From NCBI GenBank assembly GCA_963556695.1, contig CAUWAG010000008.1, positions 1,488,001-1,552,000 on the forward strand: a DNA stretch of 64,000 nt, read 5' to 3'. The translations under genes were made by a program, and so were the position numbers. The DNA comes from Anthostomella pinea. Lineage: Eukaryota; Ascomycota; Sordariomycetes; Xylariales; Xylariaceae. The notes beneath the pieces are model-generated. The model was not told the DNA's origin. It made no database searches and saw only the letters and a program-made list of their open reading frames with translations. This document shows, piece by piece, positions 21,816-32,267 of the stretch (within the stretch, counting starts at the first letter, position 1; each line of letters starts with the position of its first letter).

Positions 21816-23843
21816 ATGGCCCCCTCAGCAACAGTGAGTTACCTTTGCTGACATACTCATATTTACTCATGCTCATTGGTGTTAGAACGGCACGATGAAC
21901 GGAACCCAGAATGTTGCGACGAATGGCGCGACGAATGGCGAACAACCTGAGTTTCCACATGAATCTAACCATGAGGGAAGTTTCATCACGACCATGAACG
22001 GTAAGTTGTCTCAGGCTAAGCTATTCTCTCAATCGTAGCTAAACCAGAATAGGTGCTCCCGTGCAAAGACCTGCAGCCAGCCAGCGCATCGGCAACCAAC
22101 TGAGAGCCACGCTGCTGTTGCAGGATATCAACCTGCTTGAGCTCATCCAGCACGTCACACATGAACGCATCCCCGAGCGTCTTGTCCACGCTCGAGGTTT
22201 CAATGCCTACGGTTACTTCGAGGTCACAGACGACATCTCCGAGTACACCAGCGCCGCCTTCCTGAACAAGGTCGGCAAGAAGACGCCTCTCCTCACACGC
22301 TTCTCCACAGTTGCTGGCGAGCGAGGATCTGCTGAGACAGTCCGTGATACCAGAGGCTTTGCCTTCAAGCTCAGAACTGAGGAGGGTATCCTCGACTGGC
22401 TTTTCCTTTCCACGCCTGTGTTCCCCATTCGCGATGGTGCCAAATTCCCATCATTCACCCACGCTACTAAGCGGAATCCTAAATCTGGCCTGCCGGACCA
22501 TAGCATGGTACGTATGAAAACATCCCGTCCCAAGACCCTGCGCCTTGTATTCGGGAACAAGCTTTGTTGTTCCCTTTCCTTCTTCATCTAGAACATGGCC
22601 CTACGGGTTTAAGCACGGGATGTTAACGTACACGCAGTTCTGGGACTACTTCAATAACAACCAGGAAGCCATCCACTTCCTGATGTTCCTCTTCAGCGAC
22701 CGAGCTACCCCCGTAGACTTTCAACACGCCGACTGCTTCAGCATCAACAGCTACCGCTTCACGAAGTCCGACGGCAAGTTTGTGTACGTAAAAATTCACG
22801 TCAAGACGAATGCTGGCGTTCAGAACTTCACCGCTTCTGAAGCGGCGACAGTGGCCGGAACGGATCCCGACCACCAGACCCGCTCGCTCTTCAACGAGCT
22901 GGAGAACAAGGGCACGCCCTCGTGGGATGTCTACGCCCAGATCATCGACCCCGAGAAGGCGGCCAAGTACCCCATCAACATTTTTGACGCGACCAAGACC
23001 CTGCCGTTCGAGGACTTCCCCCTGAGAAAATTCGGCAGAATCGTATTGGACAACAACGTCGGCAACTTCTTCGCCGAGAGCGAGCAGAGCGCCTTCAGCC
23101 CTACGAACCTCGTTCCCGGCTGGGCTTTGTCGCCAGACCCCATCCTCCAGACCCGTTCCCTAGCATACGCCGACACGCAGCGCCACCGCCTCGGCACCAA
23201 CTTCATCCAGCTGCCCGTCAACAGGCCGGCGCGCAGCTTCAACCCGGTGAACCGCGACGGTGCGGCCAGCCTGGGCGACAACCTGGGCGCGACGCCAAAC
23301 TACTTCCCGTCGTCGTTCTTCCAGTACGGCGTCTCGGCGCAGTACGCGCAGCCCGACGAGGAGCACTGGCTCGGCACCGTCGAGGACTTCCAGTCCCAGG
23401 TCGTCGCCGCCGACTACGATCAGGCGCGCATCTTCTGGCAGAAGACGCTGCCCGGCGACCCCAACGGCCAGGCCAACTTCGTGAGCAACGTCGCCGGACA
23501 TCTTTCCGTCGCGGTGGAGTCAGTGCGCAAGGCTACATACGGTAAGTTCCCTCCTTGGTCTCGTTGACCTCTCTGTTTGAGAATAGTGACTGACCTGATC
23601 ATCTCCCATCTAGCCATGTTCGCCAAGGTCGACGCCGACCTCGGCCAGAAGATCCAGACGGCCACCGAGGCGCAGGTCGCGAAGAGCAAGAGCAGCAGCA
23701 CGTCGTCGCCGTCCACCACCAACGGCGTGACGCAGAAGATGGGCAGCATGAAGCTCGCCGACCTGCACGCCAAGAAGCAGTCGGCCACCGAGTCCCACAA
23801 CTTCGACCTGTTCGCCCACAAGACGTGGAACCTTCAGCATTGA
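21816..23843 (+). CDS. Heme catalase with altered distal pocket (Asn replaced by Leu)
   Basis: Five exons: 21816-21833, 21886-22000, 22053-22507, 22638-23541 and 23614-23843, giving 573 aa. Canonical monofunctional catalase features are present: distal His90 (RLVHARGF), RFSTVAGERGSAETVRD, and the heme-ligand region with Arg369 and Tyr373 (TRSLAYADTQRHRLG). With a constant offset of 15 to human catalase, position 163 should be the distal Asn (human Asn148, in GNNTP); here the segment reads DWLFLSTPVFPIRD, so it is Leu. Phe153 is kept (Phe168), but the next Phe is Pro. The reading frame and all introns are intact, so the change is not simple decay. Catalases dismutate H2O2 to water and oxygen; without the Asn, activity may be lowered or shifted. 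No peroxisomal SKL-type end is seen (it ends NLQH). Confidence 0.95.
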
Positions 23844-24708
23844 ATGGAGGAGATGCGCTATCTCCTCTGTATGGGCGACGGGGCTGACCGGTCGGATTAC
23901 CGTGCTCTTCATTGACTCATCGGTCAGATAGATGTACTTTTATCGTGTTCCATACTGTCTTTTAGAGAATTATTAGTATTGTTTCTCTCTCTTGTTGAGA
24001 TAACTACGGCGAGAAGAGTGGGCAAATGTCACGTTATAAGTTAGAGTGAAGGCGCAGAGAACGGTCATTAACAAAATTAGCACCGCGACCAGGTCAAAGG
24101 CATTTATTTATTTCTAATGTGGCTTCTGAATATGATCATACCGTACGCTGTAGCTCATACCACGACTGCAACAGGACTTGGGCTGCCTTCAGCCCACCAG
24201 GAAGCTCACTCCAGCCACTCCGTCCACCAGGAAGCTGTTCTGGTGCCAGGTGGTTGGTTGTGTGAATGACGAGCCACCAGAGAGAAGTGCTTATATCAGG
24301 TGGTTATGTGAAAGATAAGCCACCAGAGAGAAGCATCGACTATTTGACGGTTATACAACGGCTGGAGTACTGCTGCTACGCAGCAGTTCCCAGCTCTCCC
24401 TAGGGTGTCCACCACATCTAGCAAGCTAAATACAATGGGTGATACCAATATTATACCTCGTGGGCTGGCAATTCCTTGACCCTGTCTCCACTCCTTTTAG
24501 AACTTCCGGGCCTTGTGCTCTTTTTCTCCTGGGGATGTGATTTGGGACGCCCTGGTTGGGAGGGGGTTATAGGTCGGCTGTCAGCACTCTGGGTCCGGTA
24601 GTCAACAAAAGAGTATGCCACACGAAGTACACGACAAGCCAAGCACCAGACCGTTCCATCCACCAATATCCAGCCGCTCGAGATCTGATGGGAAAACAAG
24701 AAATCGTC
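23844..24708. other. 3' flank of catalase and intergenic region with hairpin repeats
   Basis: Holds the catalase 3' UTR and then a cluster of CCACCAG-containing repeats (24190-24335). No gene seen. Confidence 0.5.
24247..24335. repeat. 50-bp direct duplication of a hairpin-forming motif
   Basis: Two copies starting at 24247 and 24297 each read CAGGTGGTT, a spacer, then GCCACCAGAGAGAAG. The arms CAGGTGGTT and AGCCACCAG are imperfect inverted repeats, so each copy could fold. Two further CCACCAGGAAGCT copies lie just upstream (about 24193 and 24222). Confidence 0.7.
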
Positions 24709-26132
24709 TCACGCGCCTAGGAGAGGCAGCGGCGCGGTTTCGGCATCCAAGATATATCGCTGGACGAAATCGCGAATATTCTGGTCAGATTCATAATACC
24801 TGTTCGGAGTGTCTGCATAGTCGTTTGCCGTCTTGGAGAAGACTCCGCTGTCGATAAGGCCCGCCAGCTCTTCCAGCCTGGGCCTATTATAGGGCTCGCC
24901 GGCCAGACACCTTTGGACTAAGCGTTTGAGTTCGGGATCGAGGTGTGGTGGAAAACGAAAATAAAACTCATCCATGGTGACCTCGCGGACATGCGACACT
25001 GATGGGTAGGAGAATTGGGTTATCAAACAGACCATTTGCTGTGACGGATGTATCGTTGGTCAGTGTGATTTATGCCACATGGGAGAATGAGCGGCAGGGG
25101 TGTAATAAAAACTCACCACGCCGACGTCGAGCAGGTTCTGATCCATTCCACAATTGCGTTTCCCGCGCTCAGATTCACTACCGTGTAATGTCAGTATCTC
25201 ACATATGCGCAAGGAAGGCATGAGGGCGATACGCACTCCGTAAACAGGTCCATCACGACATCAAATGTGTGTGGCCTCATTGTTGGCGGACCCCGCGTTG
25301 GCCATATGTTGTGTCCTAGCCGTCTTGCGAAGCCGAACCCCAGCAGCTTCAAGGGAGGCACTGTTGAATGTTCCCCCTCGCCTGGCTCAGGTTGGTCAAA
25401 CACGACTTCCCTTCCGTTAGTCGTTTCCTCTTGGGCATAACAAAGGCGTGCATATGCGTAGGATTGGAGAGCTTACAGTTGCCGGCGTGCATGTTCAAGT
25501 GTGCTATCGAATCTGGAGTCCTCTCGTCGGGCTTTTCTGGCTTGCCGGGGCTTGCACTCTGGGGGTATGCCATCGCCATACATGCTCTGATCTCTGGATA
25601 GCTGTCAGAACCTTCTTAGTTGTAGGCGTAGTAAGGAGTTACATACTGCAAAGAAAGATAGCCCAGAGTATCCGGTTCGGTATATATCCTATCGAATACC
25701 TTCCTTTGTGCTTATGAATCCTGTAGCGAAACTGCTCCAATGTGCCGTTTTCGAGACACTGCATGATGACGAAGGGGACGTCAAGGCCGTGCCGTTCATC
25801 TTTCCCAGGCACTAGGGGGTTTCGACTGCTCAGGATCGGGGAGACGATGTGTTCTGCTCCTTTGAGTTGCTGTACGATGTTCAGTATGTACTCTATCATG
25901 ATCATCACCTGTCTCGTATGCCACCAAGAGAACTTACCTCAAGCAACTCAATTTCCTTCTTCATGGCTCGCTGCTGGTCTGGGGCGCTCGTCTTGACTAT
26001 GAAGCGCCTACCATCATGCTCCTTGAACTGCAACGCTACGCCTGAAGGTTCCGAGACAATGAGTCTCTCGAACTTGAATCGGGGTCCGCCGGTACACAGA
26101 TCCGTGTCCGATTTTGATCCCATGGCCGGCAT
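24709..26132 (-). CDS. Protein kinase-like protein, predicted pseudokinase
   Basis: Six exons on the minus strand: 26132-25938, 25869-25647, 25593-25477, 25405-25237, 25177-25117 and 25038-24709, giving 364 aa. All five introns are GT-AG (53-78 nt) and frame is kept. The N-lobe keeps the beta-3 Lys47 (RRFIVKT) and a helix-C Glu (KKEIELLE), but the Gly-rich loop is weak. The hinge reads PFVIMQCLENGTLEQF. The catalytic loop reads HLNMHAGN (171-178): the HRD Asp is Asn173, while the loop Asn178 is kept. The metal-binding DFG is GFG (201-203, KLLGFGFARR). The C-lobe continues with SERGKRN, LDVGV and a helical end (LVQRCLAGEPYNRPRLEEL). Both acidic catalytic residues are lost, yet the gene is intact, so it is probably a scaffold or regulator rather than an enzyme. 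An alternative start is ATG 26123. Confidence 0.85.
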
Positions 26133-27730
26133 TGTTGAAGTGTCGACCGCAGAGATACTATATCATGGAATGAAAGTAGAATAAAATGGGCTTCTTGGTT
26201 TGATCATTTATACTTCAGCAAATTTGTGCCTGATGCCTGATCAAAATATGCTGGCGCCTGAGTTTTCCCAGACACAAGTCTTTCGATACAAAGGCTGACC
26301 CTGTCTCAATACTAAACCCTTCCTTTCGCATATCGTATGGGCCGGAAACTTCAAGTGAGTCAAGTTCCTTGGAGTACAATGCCTAGTGGTATGACATACT
26401 GGCGTTGGGCATATATTATGAGCTGAACAGGCTGCGGTTAAGGTACGAGTAAGTGCAATATTGGGGAACTATTTCGGGGCCAGATGCCCCTGGCCCAAGA
26501 ACCCATGAGACGCCTCGAATCATCATGAAAGATGTTGCACTTTGTGGCTTGCCTTCATTGGTTAAGGCTCCTTGGGTGCTCTCAGTAGGCTCTAGTCCGA
26601 TAGTCGGCGATGTTCTGCGATCGATGACACCAACATAGGAGAACGACCAAAGCACAAAGAGACCTCGGTCAACAGATCATGGTTGGAACGACCCGATTTT
26701 TCATCGATGCGTTCGAAGGGCGGGCTCCGCCTCATTAAAAGTCATGTCAGAGCGGTAACCTGTGCCGGTCTCGATTTATCCTTATAATTTGTACTCTATT
26801 ATAGAGCCGGCGTCCGATTAGATATTTACTCTATGGGCGCACTTTGATACAAGTTTGTCTACTATCCTGTCAGGACCGTCCAGCTCATAGTGGAAGTATT
26901 CGGTCATTCAATATATGCCAGCGAGGTGTTTGCCGTGGGCCGCACAAGATGGTGTATTACTATTAACCCCGAGTGGCCAACTTCCTACGACAACCCCCAT
27001 TCATTCAATCCGGACACCAGCCGTTAATTAGTCCAAGCATCGCCTCGAAACGACGTCCGGGAGCATGACCAGATTCTGCCTCAGCGAGAGCTTCCTTCGG
27101 CGTAGATATCTAGCCCTTCTAACTTTTCCCATTTAGGTGTCTGGAAGTCCCGTCAAGCCGTGTCGTGTGTGGTCCAGTGCTGGCAATCATCGTTAGCAAG
27201 GCTTCATCAATACATAGCACCACCTGTGAAGCATACCACTCCGCAAAGATATCATGAACTGAGACACCGTCTCCAGTCTAGACATAGAGCTGCCAATGTT
27301 GTCGAGTGTATTGTTGTGAGATTTCAAACCGTTCTGTATTGAAAGGAAAGAGAAGAAGATCTCTGGGGGAGAAGCCCCCATATGTACAGGTGTGCCATCA
27401 GGGTGACCAGATAATCATACGATAATGGCGCCAGGATCCTGGTGGCCTGAGGGTGGGCTGACTGCCCTGAGGCTAAACCCATTAGCGCATTCAGCCCCGA
27501 AAGCCTCAGCCTGGTATGATATCCAACAATTGTCTACTTTTTCGACTCCGGCTTGTCTTGGCTTAGCACTGAGCCCAAAGAGGAGGAGGAACTCGATCAC
27601 TAACCTGCGTACTTCTGATCGGACTGGGCTCCCTTCTTCAGTTGGCTGGACTGAGCTGTCTTTTCAAGTTCTTCTTCTTCTTTGTGACGAGCCGTCTAAC
27701 CTATAAGCCTAAAGGGTTCTATAGGGTTTA
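26133..27730. other. Intergenic, 1.6 kb
   Basis: No gene recognised. Short frames at 27415-27706 on both strands have no family resemblance. Confidence 0.45.
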
Positions 27731-28131
27731 TGTTCTGAGGTAAGTCAACACAAAGGACGATAGAGGCTTCTGTCAACTAGAAGACACTCAGATGCTGGGG
27801 CTTGGTCTGATCCAGGGAATCACTGAATAGTCGAGTCGTCAGGAGATTTCTCCCACCTTAGGGTTGGCTAAGATGCTTAGATTGATCACTGAGGTAGAGA
27901 CTGTCTATCTGTCTAGCTAGGAAATGTTCATCCTTATATATCTAATCTCTCCCTTACTGATGAAGTGGATATGCTCCTGATCCATCATATCCATCACGTG
28001 ATGCTTCTGATCCCGTGATCCGTCCCCTTCGTATGGTCCGTGCTTTCCTACGGCTTCTTCCTATTCCCATTCTGTCCTGTTGGGCCTGTCAATGGGCCTC
28101 GTCCTTTGTCCTTCTTGTTGGTTCGTAACAT
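27731..28131 (-). mobile_element. Probable LTR of a retrotransposon (401 bp)
   Basis: On the minus strand it starts TGTTACGAACC at 28131 and ends CTCAGAACA at 27731, i.e. TG...CA ends with a 4-bp TGTT/AACA inverted pair. Inside are a TATA-like TATATAAGG and a palindromic ATCACGTGAT. A purine-rich ACTGAAGAA lies directly before the start, as a polypurine tract would before a 3' LTR. No second copy is present in the window and I see no clear target-site duplication. The call rests on structure alone. Confidence 0.55.
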
Positions 28132-29290
28132 TCTTCAGTTCTGCCTTCAATTTGTAATCGTTCAGCCTCGCATACTATTTGTCTTGCGCGGTCGGCTTTC
28201 TCCGCTTCTATTATCAAGGTCAAAAATAATATTCCGTAAGACGCAAGTGCTGGTGCTCGGGTGGAGGTTGGTAGCTCTAAAATTAGACGAGATAAATCGC
28301 AATCATACCGTGCAACACGCAAGGAAAGATTAGTAACGATTTTTATTTTTATTTTTTCAAGGATTTTGACCGAAAGTAAGAATTAAACGTGAATAATATA
28401 GAAGATAATAAAATGCAAAGCCTCTATGCTATACGTTAAGTTCATTAAAATAAAACGCTACAAATTATCTTAGTTTATTAAAACCTTAATTATAAATAGC
28501 GTTTATAAGCTTAAGCCAATATGTTATATGCCGAATAACATGCGCGTAAAGTTTTACTTATAAAGTTAAATGTTGTTCGAAATATCTTGTTTTTAAAATT
28601 ATTTTTATATATATTTATTTCAAGGGAATATTGTTAAAACGCGCCGAATATCGCATTACGCTACACGTTATAGCTTAAAATAAGTCGCTAGTTTTTACAA
28701 AGTTTTTTGGGTTTTTTTTCTTCGAAAATTTGAATTTAAAATTAAAGCCTTTATTGAAACTATATTCATAAAAAGTTCGTATAAATTTAAATTATTTAGT
28801 AATAGCTATAAAGTTAATTAAAAGTTTTATTTTTATATCGATTCTTATAACGATAAGGAAAAACGGCAGCTTTACTTTTTATTAAAGTAAAGATTTTCGA
28901 TTTTTTTAAACTTATTTAATAACTTAAAATTATAAAAGCTAAGATCGAAATAAATCGTGGTTATAAAAACGTAAAAACGTAGTTTAAAAAAATTAAAGCC
29001 GATAAAAAATTTCGCTTTATAGTAAAGCATATCAAAAACGTCTAGTTATAACTAGAAGATAAAAAGAAAAAGTTAATTCGAAAAGCATAACTAAAATCGG
29101 ATAAGAAATGACACAAGGTAACTAAATTAAAAGAAATATAAGGCGGATAAAGTTAATACTTAATAATTAATCTGTTAAATAAAAGATCTATCCCGCAAAT
29201 ATTAAGTCTCAAATATAATTTAAGGTCGTGCCGGACCGAAAAGATTAATAACTAGGTACAAAGTACAAACGAACCTTTAATCCTCTTATA
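28132..29290 (-). mobile_element. AT-rich, RIP-like remnant, probably retrotransposon interior
   Basis: From about 28330 to 29280 base composition drops sharply to very AT-rich, with abundant TTTAT, TAAA and TATA steps and no usable frame, unlike the rest of the window. This is what repeat-induced point mutation leaves. Between it and the LTR, a minus-strand frame (28322-28089) encodes a Glu/Lys/Arg-rich stretch (EAEKADRARQ) running up to the LTR, like charged ends of retroelement polyproteins. The element type is inferred. Confidence 0.6.
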
Positions 29291-29861
29291 AGGATACATA
29301 ACTCGTTTCCTTCAGTGTATTATGATGCGCTCGTAGCGATTAAGAATATGTTGGTGGCGATGGTCTGGCTTGTGACCCCTTTCCCGGGGTTGGTGGGCAT
29401 CATGAAGGAATCGTGGCATTTTATCTACAACGGAAGTGGATAGATTCTGCATCCTGAAACCGTGCAATGCCTCTTTGAGTCAATTCTGTCCGTCTTGGTG
29501 ATTCCCCTGTTGTTACTTCGAGTCACCCACCAATGGTTGTGTGATTCATGACGGGCAATCCCTCCGAGAGCCTCGCCTGTGAATCACCAGCGACCACTAG
29601 AATTTGATGCTCGAGCCAAAAGCGGCGGAACATCTGATCTCTGAAGAATAGTGCCGAGTCCTCGACTCCAGCCGCAACTGAATGGCCTTCGATAACAGTT
29701 GCATTTCGCTAGGCAAGAACATTATTTCTGAGGATGGCTCCTATGCCAGTCATACTCCTCACTCACTGATTCGTCTGACTTATCCAGACAACCTGCACAC
29801 TCCCAAACCTGAAGTAAGATAGTCAGTAGTATTCACCACACGCATGGCCTTCAACAGTGAC
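29291..29861. other. Intergenic after the AT-rich block
   Basis: Composition returns to normal at about 29290. No gene recognised in this 570-bp piece. Confidence 0.45.
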
Positions 29862-30845
29862 TTACGCTGCCGTGGCGGCGAAAATCTCAATACGCCGCGC
29901 TTTGCTGAGTGTGCTTAGGGCCAAGCAGAAGATAACCGTAAAGAGGCATACAAGCGCGACCTTGACGTTCATACTCTCGATACAATAGAGAATGACCATG
30001 GAGATGGTAGGGGTGAGCGCGCTAAACACAGCTCCTACCACGTGGTTCAGCGCTTGGTATTGGCTCTGTGTGTAGAGGTATGTGTTGGTCTTGTTGTCTC
30101 CTTCTGGTTGACTCTCTAGATCCTTCGGCATCGGTTCCTATTTGCCTCATCGTTACATGGTGTGTGCAGCGCCGAGGCCTCTTGAACTGATGCATACCTT
30201 CTTCACCCTTCAGAAGAAGTGAAACATGGTCAGCAGCGGCTGGACAAGAAGTCGAGACAGGGCGTCGTTCTCTTCCTCCTGCGACTCCAGTAGTATAAGG
30301 TCATGTGAATGTTGCCGTCCGTATGCTCGCGGTCCGCCTACCCCACCGAGATCGAGGGACCTGAACTGTCCGAGGCTGTCATTTCGAGAGGCTGACCTGA
30401 TGATATCGAACATGGCTCGGCGCTGGCGACCCGTGGGCTGTCTCAGCAAGGCAATTTGCGAGTACTGAAGGATGGCCGAATCTGCGAATCAAAGGTGAGC
30501 GGAAAAGGAGTTATAGTCGATCTTGAGGAGCATTCTCGACTGACGGTACTCGGTAAGTTTCTGTCGTATTTCGAGGACCAGCTCCCACTGCTTGCTCCTT
30601 GTTGACACCTTGGTTGCTGAGAGCGTACCAACTCCAATCACACGCCGATTTTCTCTCCGGGGAGACTCTGTCTTTCTGTTGCTCCCGGGCGAGAGCATCT
30701 TCCAGGTAGGCCAGCTCTGCTTGGAGGTAGAGGATATTGAGGTTAGCAAGGTTGCCGTACTTCCTGACCATTCCAAGCTGAGTCTTCGACCACAGCTTCG
30801 CAAGAAACGGATAGCCCCGAACCCTGTCCGCTGGGCCGCGTTTTT
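29862..30845 (-). pseudogene. DUF6594 membrane-protein gene, broken by frameshift and stop
   Basis: The minus strand reads the DUF6594 order. It starts with GYPFLAKLW and then NLNILYLQAELAYLE near 30720. A frameshift near 30590 leads to QWELVLEIRQKLTEY. An intron 30544-30482 (GTCAGT...CGCAG) follows, then SAILQYSQIALL and SRLLVQPLL. An in-frame TGA lies at 30212-30210, then an intron 30197-30138, and then PMPKDLESQPEG. The end has two hydrophobic segments (VVGAVFSALTPTISMVILY, VALVCLFTVIFCLAL) and SKARRIEIFAATAA, as in family members. The splice sites are good, so it was a gene recently. The TGA could be bypassed only by a poor donor (GTTTCA). DUF6594 proteins are fungal membrane proteins of unknown role. 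Confidence 0.65.
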
Positions 30846-32267
30846 GGTCCGTTTGGCGCTCGTCTTCTGCTCAGTCATAATGATAGCGCTCTCCGCTCGT
30901 CATGTTCATCGAAATACCAGGGAAACCAGAAGCTTGACAGGTCTCCCATGTGTCTGGGAAGCACTGCAGTATGCGGCAGATCCTCTGGAAGTATAATAAA
31001 CGTGACCATGCAGACACTGCGCCCGTGTAGAGCCAAGTGTCCATGCGACTACCCATCAACATGGGGCTAGGAGACTCGAGTCTATTACGACTCGATATCC
31101 CGACTGCGGTGCGACGTCTTCCTTGAGCTGACCTGAACGATAGGCTCTGGTGGGCTCTATATGTCGTACAGTCCTTGTTTGCCCCGAGAGGGGGCTTTCT
31201 GCTGCCACGTTCTTACACTTCACGGAGTCTCGTCGTATCCATGTTGTGTTGCCTGTGGCGAATATTTCGCTGGCCTAGTATTCCGAGGCTTAATACCTCG
31301 ATGATGGGGACCGTCACCCAGGTGTTCATCGGTTCAGTGGTGGTAAGTAATACCGCGCTGGTATAGGTGGATGGACAACAGCAGTCAGTCTCATGCCACC
31401 GGCTTCAGAATTAGACGGCCTACTATAACCCCGGGAGGTTCAGGGTCTGGGATTAATCCTGGTTTGGGACGGGATTCGCTTTTATCTTTTTTCCCTTCTC
31501 CTTCTCCTTCTCCTCCTCCTCCTCCTTCTGCGTCTTTTTCTTCCCTTTTTCTTTCTTTCGTAGATTTTATCCTGGTTACTTTTTATTCTTTTTATTCTTT
31601 TTATTCTTTTTATTCTTTTTATTCTTTTTATTCTTTTTATTCTTTTTATTCTTTTTATTCTTTTTATTCTTTTTATTCTTTTTATTCTTTTTATTCTTTT
31701 TATTCTTTTTATTCTTTTTATTCTTTTTATTCTTTTTATTCTTTTTATTCTTTTTATTCTTTTTATTCTTTTTATTCTTTTTATCTTGTTCTTCAATTTC
31801 GTTAACCTCTTGCTTCTTTTGCATGGTCCCTGGTCACCCCTTTTTTAAGCTGGCGAAAATCTGTTCTCGTCAGTCACAGGGACCCATCGCCACGAAGTCT
31901 CACATGCCTAGCCTTACATGGCACCGACAGAGGGACAACCAAGGGACGGACAGAGGGACCACAGGAGACATCAATAGAGTCATCAGTGCTCATAGTGACT
32001 CCAAACATGGTTCGTCACTGCGTAACTTGTGTGGTGTCATTTCCCTGACTGTCTCCCAGTGTCTAGTCCGTCATCTATGAGTTGATGCCATTGTCCTCCA
32101 GTATCCTTCTCTGCACCTTCCCAGCTGACTACTAGGATCCATCCCCAGCTTACTGCACGAATGACTTGGACCACAACACACGAACTGCTATACCCAATGA
32201 AAGACCCCCAAATGATGGCTTTTACTGTTCTTCGTTGGCACAGATGCAGATACCTACACCTAGGTAG
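30846..32267. other. Intergenic with 9-bp minisatellite
   Basis: Apart from the minisatellite at 31580-31777 I see no supported gene. A frame at 31371-31805 is open mainly because the repeat has no stops. Confidence 0.5.
31580..31777. repeat. Perfect 9-bp minisatellite, 22 copies of TTTTTATTC
   Basis: Twenty-two head-to-tail copies without a mismatch, preceded by a TCTCC/TTC-rich pyrimidine tract from about 31485. The unit length of nine keeps frames open (Phe-Tyr-Ser on plus, Lys-Asn-Lys or Arg-Ile-Lys on minus), so long repeat frames here are artefacts. Confidence 0.95.

Noticed and set aside
31371..31805. Long Phe-Tyr-Ser and Lys-Asn-Lys repeat proteins
   Set aside because: Produced by a 9-bp minisatellite whose unit is a multiple of three; no coding sequence of its own.
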